From assembly GCA_009760855.2 (NCBI GenBank), contig WPIO01000079.1, forward strand, positions 196,001 to 260,000: a stretch of 64,000 nucleotides of DNA, in the 5' to 3' direction. The notes under the pieces were generated by a model. The model was given only the letters and a program-made list of their open reading frames with translations, made no database searches and was not told the DNA's origin. The first letter of the stretch is position 1. Every line of letters starts with the position of its first letter. Positions 10,771 through 20,963 of this stretch are shown piece by piece. The translations under genes were made by a program, and so were the position numbers. This DNA comes from Cristatella mucedo (taxonomy: Eukaryota > Bryozoa > Phylactolaemata > Cristatellidae).

Positions 10771-11305
10771 GCCCACAGTGCGACCTGGGTTCACGGAAGC
10801 GGTGCAGTGCTGTGCTGCCACAGCCGCAAGGGCCTGCGCAGCTTCAACCACCAGCTTCAACATCGGCTCGAGCTCAGCTCGAGCCAGCTCGCTGTGCGCG
10901 TTCGTTCGACGGTGACCCGTCAGACGCTCCAATAAAACAAAAAGTGCTCGCGAAGCAGACTTCACACGTGCGGGCGATCGTGCATCAACTGCTGTCGTCA
11001 GAGCATAGAACTTTCGAAACGGCAGCAGATACATTACGCACACAGCTGTGACGCGGGGACAGCTGTGAGAGCACATGCTGTGACGTATGGAGATACAGAC
11101 ATGCAAGGTAGACGATACGAGATACGACACTTCCGCTGCCGGCACTCGAGGCCGGAAGCAGAAGCCGCTTGCTCGAACACCGTGTGCACGCCGTGCGCAG
11201 AGCGCAGAGCTCGTGGCGTCCGTCCGCGCGCGTGCGAACCCCGCGCTCTGCTTCGGCGTCTCCGGTGCGTGCTGCCGCTGCGAGTGCTGGCGGCGGCGCA
11301 CGAAC

Positions 11306-11455
11306 CTCTCGCGAGATGAGCTGCAGGCGGCGGGCTCGGGAGCTCAGCACGAACGAGAACTCGCTGCCCTGCGCCAGCCCGGCGGCCATAATGAACTTGC
11401 TGGGCCGCAGTGATGCCGGCAGCCACGTGTGGAGCACAAATGCTGCGGCCGAGAA
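11306..11455 (-). CDS. TMCO3: TMCO3 exon 12, penultimate helices
   Basis: Acceptor TCTCTTTTACAG; donor GTTCGT at 11305, weaker than average; phase 0 in and out, 50 codons. It encodes FSAAAFVLHTWLPASLRPSK, then the diagnostic block AAGLAQGSEFSFVLSSRARR and LQLISRE. The GLAQxSEFSFVLxSRARR motif is nearly identical to vertebrate TMCO3 and typical of CPA2 antiporters. The acceptor's polypyrimidine tract is the end of a long CT microsatellite. Confidence 0.95.
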
Positions 11456-11462
11456 CTGTAAA

Positions 11463-11619
<157 letters not shown>

Positions 11620-11954
11620 AGAGCAAGCGCTGACGGCGCAGCGCGACACCTGCAAGAGGAGGCGAGGCCAGCGAGGGAGGTGAGGCTTCGGCGGCCACGG
11701 AGTTCTGTTGCAAGCAAAAATCGCACAAACCGCGCAGCGATGCTTCACGACTGCAGAAAGTATCGGCTGGCCAATCGACTGGAGCCAAAGCACTTTGCAT
11801 CCACGGCTACAGGCATGTCCGGTCGCATGTGGGCCACCTGCCGTACAGGATGCTGTGATGATTCCTAAATAGGGTGGCAACCAGACAACTATACACATAT
11901 ATGTGTGGCTCCCCTCCTCTCTGTCTCTCTCTCCTCCGAACCTTTCTCACTTGT

Positions 11955-11958
11955 TCTC

Positions 11959-12035
<77 letters not shown>

Positions 12036-12040
12036 CTTTT
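11955..12040. repeat. (CT)n microsatellite
   Basis: Nearly pure CT on the plus strand, inside TMCO3 intron 11. It generates Ser/Leu open frames of no meaning. Confidence 0.95.
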
Positions 12041-12884
12041 CTCTCTCTATCTCTCTGTCTTGGCTCCCTCTGGTGGCCCCAGCATATGATCTCTGTCCAG
12101 TTCAGTCTCAGGGTACGTTTACGTCAGTGAGGCAAGTAGCCGACCTTTTGGCAATTGAGGGGGTGCTAATTAGCGGTTAAAATAACAGCGACTGGAAAGC
12201 GTACTGTCAAAATAAAGCACCAGGGCGAGTCGGCTGCTGACATTTCGGCCCGGACGTCTTGCCCACGAGTTCGTCGGTCTCACATCGCAAAGTGGTGACC
12301 TTTTCTGGCGAATTTCTTTGCAAGAAGCTCTAGGGGCACTCTTTGCTTTCCCTTTGCGACTTATACATCACCAGACACATATGCAGATCCTAGGTAGTAA
12401 TTCTAGCATAGTGATGATTTAAATAGTTCTGGACATTGAGCGATACTGACGTCATGCTGCTGACGTTACGGCTCTGAGTGCTATGACTTGGCTCCACATT
12501 GCACTCGGCACAAACTTAACAGCTTTAGGCTGAACTGCGGTCACAAATTGAAGAAACTTTTACACGGTTTTGCTCAGTCGGCTGGTAAATAAAAACCGAC
12601 CATCTCACTGGATTAGCTCACTGGGAGTCAAATGCAGTTTCAAGCCTGTAGCGTTCGATTACATTTGCAGGGCATTTACAGGGCATTTGCAGCAGAGCCT
12701 GCTGCAGCGATGCTTCATCCTCCAATCATCCAATCAGCGACGTGTGAACCATCTGGTCTTGTAAAAGACAAAACACCATCCAGTTGTATCCAGTTATTAC
12801 GGGCAGCAAAATCGGCTGCTTCTAACTTCTTCATATTGAAAACCGGTGACGGACCAATACGCTTGGGGACCACAATAGTAATTG

Positions 12885-13690
12885 TGATCATAACAAAAGA
12901 TTCGTGTAGCACCCTAAGAGAATTAAATCTCTTTCTGGGCACTTCAAATATGCTGTAAATAGGTTAGTGATACTAGCACAGGCTAATAGTGATATTATTT
13001 AATAATGACTGATATTTATATTATAAGAAATCAAAGAATACTAAATTTGAAATTAAAGAATAATAATTGAATACATATAATATTAAATTAAAATATATTA
13101 ATAACTAATTAATGCTGACATAATATCACAGGCTAATAGTGATATCATGTCAGCACGCACAGGCCACAGACAAAGTGCAAGCTCTGCAAGGACGAAGCAC
13201 GAATGCTGCCAAGAGCCACGCGGCCAATCAGCTTCTTTTTAAATGCCAAGCCAAGGGAACGACGTGTCGTCAGTTGGATGTCAGCTCCGGGCTTTGGGAG
13301 CATACGGGCTATATGCACTGTCTCTAAAAAGAATTTGAGATTGGTTCGAGGCACAGCTAAACGACTTGAATCAGAATAGCAAGCAATACGATGCTTAGCC
13401 TGGTTGGGAAGTAGTTCAATATCATATGTAGATTGGATATATTCGCAGGAGAAAGAGAATGAATGGATGGAGCTAAAAGTGAGCGACAAAACTCTAACGT
13501 CGACACGCTACCTGATGGAAAGCCAGTGCAGAAAGTCGATGAGAAGTGATGTAATTTGGCATTTTCGACAGACAAGTCCAGCTGCAGAGCTTCCCACCAA
13601 ATGTCAGCCTCTAACTGCACAGACGGAAAGACCAGCAAGTAGTGAATCATAGGATTCGATACAGCTACACAGTGTAAAAGAGTAGAGCCG
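12885..13690 (-). mobile_element. LINE family B fragment with AT-rich interruption
   Basis: Starts with the family B 3' end (12890-12960). An AT-rich stretch (about 12985-13125) follows, flanked by copies of CACAGGCTAATAGTGATAT (before about 12995 and at 13126-13145), and then the LINE resumes with frameshifted RT thumb sequence to about 13690. The flanking direct repeat suggests an insertion or local duplication inside the old LINE. Confidence 0.7.
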
Positions 13691-13999
13691 GCAGATTTGT
13701 AGTGCAGCGGCTTGCCTTCCTTTCCTGACGTTTTGATTGCGTCATTAAACGCCAGTAAAGTCGCTAGCAGTGAGCGAATGGACGTATTGTGTCTGCATGC
13801 AGTCGAGTCACTAACGGCATAACAAAATGACCCAGGAAAGTGCAAGTCACAAAATAGTGAGGGTCATACGTGTGGGGACACCCCAGCAGTCGAAAGATAT
13901 GCAACTGGCATATCCGGAGCAAAGATTTCTCATAAGATGAGTGATTATTCAAACTGGTAATCATGCAATCCTCAAGTCTTCAGTACACACATCAAGCCC

Positions 14000-14125
14000 T
14001 GGTTTAGTCCAGAGGGAAGGTGTGCGCCTTTAAGGACCAAGGTCATGGGCTCGAGCCACGTGGGATATGTAAAGTGTCTGGGTTAAGATTAAAGGCTCTG
14101 GAGGCCCATATACAAATGAATTAAA
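14000..14125 (+). mobile_element. SINE family C copy (degenerate)
   Basis: GGTTTAGTCCAGAGGGAAGG (A-box region), then GGTCATGGGCTCGAGCC (B box) and a decayed tail ending CATATACAAATGAATTA. A minus-oriented LINE B end follows at once (14150-14210). Confidence 0.7.
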
Positions 14126-14289
14126 ATAATAATATTAACAATAACAATACTAGATATGATAAATCGCCATCGGAGAACTCAATCTCTTTCTAGGCGTTTT
14201 ACAATTGCCGTAGTTATACTTACAATAAACCACTTCTGTCTGATCTTCACTGGCTCCTTGTCGAGCAATCAAATAGCATAGACTTCCAG

Positions 14290-14438
14290 ATCCTCTCTCT
14301 GTGTCTGTCTCTCCCTCTGTCTCTGTCTCTCTGTCGGTCTGTGTCTGTCTCTCCCTCTTCCTCCCTCTCTCTCTCCCTCCCTCTCTCTCTCCCTCTTCCT
14401 CCCTCTCTCTCTCCCTCCCTCTCTCTCTTTCTCTCCAT

Positions 14439-14505
<67 letters not shown>
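14290..14505. repeat. Imperfect then pure (CT)n tract
   Basis: CT-rich sequence with GT and CC interruptions from 14290, pure (CT)n from about 14446 to 14503. Inside TMCO3 intron 11. Confidence 0.9.
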
Positions 14506-14506
<1 letters not shown>

Positions 14507-14829
14507 TTCTCCAAGGACATAGCTCACCCCCAGCAGAAGCAGGAAGAAAGCAGAGGCCTTAGTCCAAGGTCAATTAAAGGCTGCCGATTATGAAAGCAAC
14601 GTGCCATATAGTGTATGCAGAGCCATACAGTGCCAATGCAGAGCATGCGGCCTACAGTTAGCAAAGAGTAGGTAGCCCGTGCTCTTACAGCTGCAGGCTT
14701 CAGCACAAATAAAAACAAAGATGCTGGCACCTCGGTGACAGTAGCCACAGTAGTGCTGAGGGCAGGCTGAGGTGGACCATGCAACAGTTTAATGAAGGAG
14801 TTAATCTTGATCAACGAGCCATTGATCTC

Positions 14830-14975
14830 TAATTAAAGCAAGAAAGTCTGTCCTTCCGTCATGCGGCAAGATGGCACGGTTGTCTTCCGTGACCAGTACT
14901 TACTTTTTTACTTTTATTACCAATTGTAATAGACAGCCAGTGCACAAGCAGTGAGCTCTCGTGTTTCAATAAAGA
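14830..14975 (+). repeat. Unclassified interspersed repeat E, copy 1
   Basis: Shares AATTAAxGCAAGAAAGTCTG then TCCxTCCGTC at its start, AGTACTT in the middle and CAAGCAGTGAGCTCT at its end with the copy at 36637-36790. It has no RT or tRNA signal that I can see. Confidence 0.55.
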
Positions 14976-14996
14976 TAGAGCAGACGCCTGAGAGGA

Positions 14997-15032
<36 letters not shown>

Positions 15033-15432
15033 GCAAATGCAAGACAAACAGCAAACAGGAAAGAGGAAATGAAGGGCATAGGGGCAGGGGAGAAAACAGA
15101 TTTATTATAAGGCCTTATAGAAGAGTCACGGAAGCTTGAGAAATTTCAAGTAATGCCGATATTTTTCGTTGGCTATCCGGCCAGAGGCACAGCACAGCGG
15201 TCGATGGCATGTGGATCACAGCATCACAGCCACAAGAGAGTCGATATTGGGTAACCTATAACCTCACCGAGGTCGTCGCTGCCATGCTCATCTCTTCACA
15301 GCCCCTTTCCCTCTCCACCACCCCATGGCACACACATCGGAGCTTCGCGTGCAGACGAGGGGTGGGGAAGGGAGGCACAGCACGGCAGATGGCGCCCGAT
15401 GAGAGCATGCGAGGCCGGATATTCGGTCTTAC

Positions 15433-15512
15433 CTTGAAGACTACGATGAGGATGGTGACGACTATAAGGCTTGTGAGCTCCACAAACACGAAAGACGGAA
15501 AGACGTGAAGAC
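15433..15512 (-). CDS. TMCO3: TMCO3 exon 11, membrane helix
   Basis: Acceptor CTCTACTTTTAG, donor GTAAGA; phase 1 in, phase 0 out. With the split Gly it reads GLHVFPSFVFVELTSLIVVT then ILIVVFK, aligning to GLHVFPTFVAYELT in vertebrate TMCO3. Read upstream of the acceptor, the frame also stays open; the phase match with exon 10 fixes the boundary. Confidence 0.94.
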
Positions 15513-15734
15513 CTAAAAGTAGAGCACTGCATCCGACTGCACCGACGCCACCGGAAGCCCTGACAACGGCACGAGGCTTGCCCATCGAAGCAGAACCCTG
15601 CACGGGCTGAACAGCATGCACAGGCGTGAGCCGTGACACTGGTCACGTGGCGAATGCACCCTCAGTATAGCAGCATTTACGTCATCAGTCTTGCTTCTTA
15701 ACTGCTTCTGTCTTAGTCGGTCAGCCTTCTTGTA

Positions 15735-15935
15735 GATGGGTGAGCCGTGATGGCACACTAAGGTAAGGCGGTTGCTTTTCACGACCTCGGTCTGAGGTCA
15801 CGTGGGTTCGAATACTGCAGTGGGCGATCCTTAATTGCAGCTACAAGCTGCAGTCATAGCCGTAGAGACTCTTCTGTCACTAGACAAAAGAGGCTGCTTA
15901 ATCAGCTAGCATTTCTTTTTAAATATTTCGATGGT
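15735..15935 (+). mobile_element. SINE family D
   Basis: tRNA-like head GTGAGCCGTGATGGCACACT then GGTTCGAAT (B box), then GGGCGATCC, a variable middle and the end ACAAAAGAGGCTG..AATCAGCTAGCATTT. The end differs from SINE C and LINE B. It sits in TMCO3 intron 10, opposite to the gene. Confidence 0.85.
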
Positions 15936-16157
15936 CAGACAGCCTTCGTCCAAGTCTTGCTTCCTACTCGCTCCTCGGCCCCCAGAGTGATCAAGGGAAA
16001 ACTGGTTTTGATTGGGAGGTAGGTAATGGTCCTCAGCAAAGTATCTCTGGATACTTTTTACTTTCCACGATTGCCTTCATCGCCTGATTTACCGATTGCC
16101 TTTTGCTGCCTCAGTATCTGATTTTTACAGAACGAGCTCGTAGTTTTCCATATACTG

Positions 16158-16159
<2 letters not shown>

Positions 16160-16193
<34 letters not shown>
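16160..16193. repeat. (CT)n microsatellite
   Basis: A short pure CT run in TMCO3 intron 10. A minus-oriented LINE B 3' end with (AAT)n follows at 16315-16385. The rest of the intron to 17404 shows nothing I recognise. Confidence 0.9.
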
Positions 16194-16195
<2 letters not shown>

Positions 16196-17404
16196 GGAAT
16201 GCTTCAATGATTTTTTTGCCGGCCACCACGCTTTTCAAAGCAATGAAGAAGGCCACGTGCCCTTGACGATGCATACGATTGGTCGTTTGCTACACCTAGC
16301 CGGAGTCCTGGTCAATAATAATGATAATAATACATAATACATTTGCATGGAGTCCTCAGAGAGCTTAATCGCTTTCTAGGCAGTAGAACTACGCTTGGCT
16401 GCCGAGTCTTCTCAAAGTCTTGGACCGCACCCAGTCTGTGTGACGTCAGCGCAGCAAAGGCGAAAGTAGGACAGGCGTAGGAAGGATGTGCAAGGCTCGC
16501 CACGTGCAAACGCGGCTTTAAACACTGAGAGTTTATGCAAGGCGGACCCTTCTTCCTCCTAGTTCGTGGCTGCCTCGGGGAGACAGCGTCGAAGCTCTGG
16601 GGCACTTAGGCAAGCCTCCCGGCACTGTCTGCCTGAGCTGAAAGGTCATGACCCCTGCGGCTGTTGGTGACTCCAGGCTAGCAGTGAAAGACCTACTCAC
16701 CACTGGCTATCTGAGGCATTTGTGACGAGAATTCAAACCCGATAGTGGGGTGAACAAATCAGCACTCATCGCGTTACAACTCTAGCATACGGCAGCAGTC
16801 CAGTGACTAGGAGGAAGGGCCGGTGGCACGGCGGTGGCACGCCTTGGAAAGCCAGCTTGAATGGAACCTGGCAGGCGACCTGGCTCCTGCGCGCTCGCTC
16901 TCTGCGAATTCTGCTGAACCGCTGCCTTCTTGCCTTCCCCCTTTCCGACGGGAAAGACGACTCCCAACACCGGCAACTCTGTGAACGTTGCATTAAACCA
17001 TTGTGAAAATATGTGTGTGCGAGTGCTAGCTGCTGTGAGCTTTTTTAACGTGTCTGTCTGAAATCGCTTGCCTTACAAGCTATAATGCTCACGAAATTCT
17101 TTTTGAGCTTTCGCCCTAATTCGATGTTCGCTGCTAGAGAGTAAGGGTGCCGCTGCTGGATCTCGATTGCTGTGCCGCTGCCACAGAGAGAGCGCGCGGC
17201 ATCGTGAGCGGCAGCCTGGCACAGCGCACATTGCATGCGTGCTGTGCCACTACTCGATACACATAGCAGGGTCAAAGCAGGATCGCAGCCCAGATCACGG
17301 ATGGACCGCGTGCTTCCGACCGCCTTCGATACGACGACAGCATGCCTCGCTGCGCGTCCATTAAGAGTCGTCGCCAGAAGGCGCTCAGCTATCGCTCTAA
17401 CTAC

Positions 17405-17555
17405 CTGCCGTGACGAAGAAGAGACACGACAGGGTGTTCTTCACTGGCAGCAGCAGCCGGTCCAAGTTAGAGGCCAGGGCTGTGTCGATGAAGTTCACGG
17501 CCACGCCGGCCAGGAAGCAGCCGAGCTCCATGGACAGGTCGAGCGAGTGCATCAC
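17405..17555 (-). CDS. TMCO3: TMCO3 exon 10, SMELGCFLAG helix
   Basis: Acceptor CTACCGCAG, donor GTAGTT; phase 0 in, phase 1 out. It encodes VMHSLDLSMELGCFLAGVAV through NTLSCLFFVTA. The SMELGCFLAG signature is identical to vertebrate TMCO3 and lies in the second half of the antiporter fold. It joins exon 11 as FFVTA|GLHVF, matching FFASIGLHVF. Confidence 0.95.
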
Positions 17556-17655
17556 CTGCGGTAGTGAGACGAGCGAGCCGAGAATGAGGCTCGAGTGACG
17601 TCAGCACGCCGCAGCCAGCCGATGGCAGCTGCACGCTGCGCCCTACCGCCCTTAC

Positions 17656-17789
17656 TAGGAGGACGGCGAACGGCAGGCCGGACGTTAAGAGCACCGAGGA
17701 CTCGGTAGACAAATGGCGAGCATAAGTGCCGTGCAAGCGTCGAGCTGCAACGCTGGTGGCCACAACTGCAAGTATGAAGACGCCGAACT
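17656..17789 (-). CDS. TMCO3: TMCO3 exon 9, loop and helix
   Basis: Acceptor TTCCTCTTGTAG, donor GTAAGG; phase 1 in, phase 0 out. It encodes (G)EFGVFILAVVATSVAARR, a positively charged loop and SSVLLTSGLPFAVLL. This matches the IGQILFSLAAVFLLCLVIKK to ILGISAFIFLML stretch of TMCO3 in order and hydrophobicity rather than identity. Confidence 0.88.
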
Positions 17790-17867
17790 CTACAAGAGGA
17801 AGGAAAGCTTGCTACGAGGTCATTGCCAATGCAACGACCGGGCGAAAATATCCCGGCGACCCACGCA

Positions 17868-18012
17868 GCCAATCGCAGCTCAGCTAGCCAATCGCAGCCC
17901 AGCTAGCCAATCGCAGCCCAGCTAGCCAATCGCAGCCCAGCTAGCCAATCGCAGCCCAGCTAGCCAATCGCAGCCCAGCTAGCCAATCGCAGCTCAGCTA
18001 GCCAATCGCAGC
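17868..18012. repeat. 19 bp tandem array, each unit with a CCAAT box
   Basis: Eight copies of AGCCAATCGCAGCYCAGCT. Every unit carries AGCCAATCGC, which fits the NF-Y consensus RRCCAATSRS exactly. It lies in TMCO3 intron 8 and is followed by (CAG)n. Whether it binds anything is unknown. Confidence 0.92.
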
Positions 18013-18168
18013 TCAAGCAGCAGCAGCAGCAGCAGCTGCCATGTTTTGCCAAACTCCGCTGCTCAGCCGGCGAGGCCCGTTGCTGATGAGCCAAACCGGA
18101 TGCACAGTTCGCACTCGATTCTGGGTCTAGTGAAATCTTTCCCCAGGTTTTTTGAAAATAAAGCTTCG

Positions 18169-18269
18169 TAGAGAATTTACGTGCATGCACGTAAATTCTC
18201 TATTTACGTAAATTCTCTAATTCTCTATTTACGTTCTAAATTCTCTATTTACGTGCATGCACGTAAATA
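18169..18269. repeat. 34-nt palindrome and shorter repeat of its core
   Basis: A perfect palindrome at 18169-18202 with arm TAGAGAATTTACGTGCA. After several TTCTCTATTTACGT units, a second palindrome (24 nt) with the same core TTTACGTGCA lies at 18246-18269. In TMCO3 intron 8. Confidence 0.93.
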
Positions 18270-18471
18270 AACGGCGCTGACACGTGTGTGCCGTGGCACC
18301 TGCAGCCATCTATACGTGTCAGCCACTCCACAGACCGAGACAGCAACTCCGAGACGGCAACTCCAAGATAGACGGGAACCGAGAGGCGCAGCTGCAGCTG
18401 CAGCTGCGCACTGGCTTCCGGCTCAGGAAGCGCCGGCCGGCGCCGGCCGGACGATGCTGTCACCTGCTTAC

Positions 18472-18672
18472 CAAACAAGACGACTGAGATCCTAAACACC
18501 GGGCCGACGTTGTCGCTGTCGTCAGCCGCGAGCGACGGCAGAAAGCCGATCACGAAGCCCATGAACGCATCCTGGAGCACGAGGATGCCGGTGAGAGTGG
18601 GACCGTACTGCCTCGCGCCGACGAATGGCATGGAGGAGGCGCGACCGGCGTCGGCGTGGGACATTGGAGCCG
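18472..18672 (-). CDS. TMCO3: TMCO3 exon 8, QD-motif helix
   Basis: Acceptor TCCTTTCGTAG, donor GTAAGC; phase 1 in and out. The firm part is QYGPTLTGILVLQDAFMGFV through VGPVFRISVVLF. It aligns with the DYSTVLLGMLVTQDVQLGLF helix, including the QD pair (about residues 539-540) that CPA2 transporters keep at the ion site. The N-terminal ~20 residues form a polar loop longer than in vertebrates. The loop depends on the chosen acceptor; a downstream AG (...GGCGCGAG) would shorten it. Confidence 0.87.
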
Positions 18673-18941
18673 CTACGAAAGGACGGACGCCGACCATGCC
18701 AGCCAGCCAGCCAAGACGACACTCGAACTCCTGGCCAGCGTAGAAGAGCAGGAGCCGGCAAAGGCAAGCAACGAACAAAGGAGCGCTTTTGCTTGCAAGC
18801 GATCGCTCGCTTCCGCCCCCGGAAGAGAGAATGAAGAGACCTTTGACCTTTCCCCTCCCCTCCACACTGCACAAGCTCCAACAATGTGATCCGGACACTC
18901 GCGGCATAAGAGTGAGCAGTCACAATGGCAGACGCTCCTAC

Positions 18942-19137
18942 CGGACGTGGAGTGGTCTGCCGACCTTGAACCGGACATGAAGCGCACCACCAGCGGCGTG
19001 CTCGTCATGGCGAGGCAGATGGCGACGAACGCGCTCTCGGCCAGCAGCGACGGGTTGACAATGGCTCCGACGATGACACCCCAGACGACGATGATGGTGG
19101 TGAGGCAGAGGCTGGCAGGCGCGGCCACGCGCGACAC
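18942..19137 (-). CDS. TMCO3: TMCO3 exon 7, STPLV helix
   Basis: Acceptor GGCTGTTTCAG, phase 0. It encodes VSRVAAPASLCLTTIIVVWG through SAFVAICLAMTSTPLVVRFM, then SGSRSADHSTS. The LSSTPLV-type motif is conserved in TMCO3. I chose the GTAGGA donor (phase 1), which joins exon 8 in frame. Earlier GT sites (GTTCAA, GTCGGC) are possible, so the last dozen residues are uncertain. The open frame extends upstream through the minisatellite at 19190-19390, but that is intron. Confidence 0.88.
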
Positions 19138-19189
19138 CTGAAACAGCCACGTCGCCGCGCTGCACGCTCGGAGCAGACCGAGGACGGAG

Positions 19190-19392
19190 CGGCAAGCGGA
19201 GAGGACGGAGCGGCAAGCGGAGAGGACGGAGCGGCAAGCGGAGAGGACGGAGCGGCAAGCGGAGAGGACGGAGCGGCAAGCAGAGAGGACGGAGTGGCAA
19301 GCGGAGAGGACGGAGCGGCAAGCGGAGAGGACGGAGCGGCAAGGAGAGAGGACGGAGCGGCAAGCAGAGAGGACGGAGCGGCAAGCGGAGAG
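19190..19392. repeat. 21 bp minisatellite (GGAGAGGACGGAGCGGCAAGC)
   Basis: About ten copies, nearly identical, in TMCO3 intron 6. The array starts about 50 bases upstream of the exon 7 acceptor on the gene's strand. Because the unit is a multiple of three without stops, all minus-strand frames stay open. Confidence 0.95.
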
Positions 19393-20204
19393 GCCGTCGC
19401 CGCAGCGCAGGCGATGAGTGGCCGACTCCTGCAGGACGTCTGCTCTGCCTCGGCCTCGGCTAGCAGAGCAGACGGCCTGCACGGCTCGGTCCCCATCCAC
19501 ACAGTCAGCAGCAGTACGGGTCTGCACAGCCCATCGCGCACCGGTCAAACGTTCAAAGGCGACATGACAGCTTTAGGAGATTGGCCACAGCGGTTCACCA
19601 CCGCGAGGAAAGGAGGGCGGTTACCCATGACGCGAGCAAAGGGTGGGTTACCCGGCAGCCATTGCTCATATCTTGTTAGCGATGGGCAGCACTAAAGAGG
19701 CTTCTGGGATGCAGAGCATCTGCAGCAGGCAGAGAGCGGCAGCCTGTCGAGAGCCGAAGGCATGGCAACCTTTTTTTGAGCAAGGGTGGAGGGGGCTGGA
19801 CGGAGCGGCATGAGACACACACTCACTAACATGAAGGCGTACGTACGTACCAGCAGGCCCCCTACCCTGCAGAGGCAAAATGTCTGCCACTGAGGCCTCT
19901 AGCTGACAGGTGGGGGGGGGGTGGGGTGAAGGAGGCACTAAAGAGACGTTTTCAGAGGCACCACTTCAGCTCTGCAGTTCTGGTCATACGGAATAGTGCT
20001 GAAGTACATCATGAGCCTGTATAAGACCAAATTTTTTAAACCGGTTCGCATTCTGTGAAACAGGCGTGACCAGCCGACACGCGACTAACCGGAACCAGAA
20101 GTGGTTTGAGCGTCTTGACGTTCAGCTGAATGCTGCTTATACTTTCGATGGCCAGCCACTGAAGTGTCAATCAGATAAAGAATGCCGTTTTAATAAAAAT
20201 GCAT

Positions 20205-20335
20205 TTGCAATTCACTTGTACAGCGCTCTACGAGAACTTAATCTGTATCGAGGCACTTCACATTTACCACAGGGGTCGAGCCCACGACCTCGGCCGTCAA
20301 AGACGCACACATGAACCCCTGGGCCAAACCAGTGC
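20205..20335 (-). mobile_element. SINE family C copy
   Basis: Reads in reverse: CTGGTTTGGCCCAGGGGTTC (A-box region), GGTCGTGGGCTCGACCCC (B-box region), then the GAACTTAATCT tail complement. It is in TMCO3 intron 6. A second minus-oriented tail with (AAT)n is at 20518-20560. Confidence 0.78.
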
Positions 20336-20870
20336 GAAAACATTGCTCATAACCACAACCTCCAGGTGATTTCCATCCATCTTTATTTTGATTTCCACCC
20401 AAATTATTGTGAATATTTGGGACACTGCCAGTGAGTGGTTATTATTCTTTCTTTACATTTAGCACTGCTAAAATAAGGAATCACTCAGTTGTCTCAAGTA
20501 AAAAGTGCGCAGTTCGAGAATAATAATAATAATAGGTCTTTATAGAGCGCTCTAAGAGAAAAACACGTTTGCTTTCGGCTTGCTCAGCTAGCAGAACAGG
20601 AACATGCGTTGCATGATGCAACACTTGCCGTGACTTCCGATCATGCTACTTTTAGCACCTTGAACAAATCTCGACCGGGTGCTCCTTAACTTAGCAGCAG
20701 CCAGGTGCCAACGTCTATCCTCCCATCCCGGAAAGTTCAGCAGGGCTCCCGCGAAGTTGGCGGTCCGCTACGATCCACTGGGAAAAAGACTTAGGGGCTT
20801 ATGCTTCAAGACAGCATCCAAGTAAGGACGGCGCCATCTTGTTCAAGATTGGTGCTCAAAGAGGGCTTAC

Positions 20871-20963
20871 CTGCGATATCTTCTCTGGAGAAAAGTCGAG
20901 ACCTGCTGAGAACATTATCATGAATGCACCGAACTCGCCCAGTGTCTCGACCTGCACCAGAGA
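20871..20963 (-). CDS. TMCO3: TMCO3 exon 6, VETLGEFG segment
   Basis: Acceptor TTTTTTCAG, donor GTAAGC; phase 0 in and out, 31 codons. It encodes [20 protein letters not shown] then [11 protein letters not shown]. The [26 protein letters not shown] signature is the clearest TMCO3 fingerprint in the window and was the starting point for assembling the gene. Confidence 0.96.

Larger units (their letters stand above)
9992..11305 (-). other. TMCO3 intron 12
   Basis: 1314 bases. It holds a solo LINE B 3' end with (ATT)n (10140-10222), a 34-nt palindrome (10432-10465) and a 20 bp minisatellite (10690-10770). Reverse-strand open frames running up to exon 12 are read-through of the donor at 11305. 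Confidence 0.8.

Noticed and set aside
17868-18012. CRISPR-like array
   Set aside because: The units are contiguous 19 bp tandem copies without spacers, in an animal gene intron. The arrays at 2762, 4487, 19190 and 33333 are likewise minisatellites.
18673-19548. 291-residue minus-strand frame taken as one exon
   Set aside because: Only its 18942-19137 part matches TMCO3. The rest is the 21 bp minisatellite and intron lying beyond a clear CTGTTTCAG acceptor.
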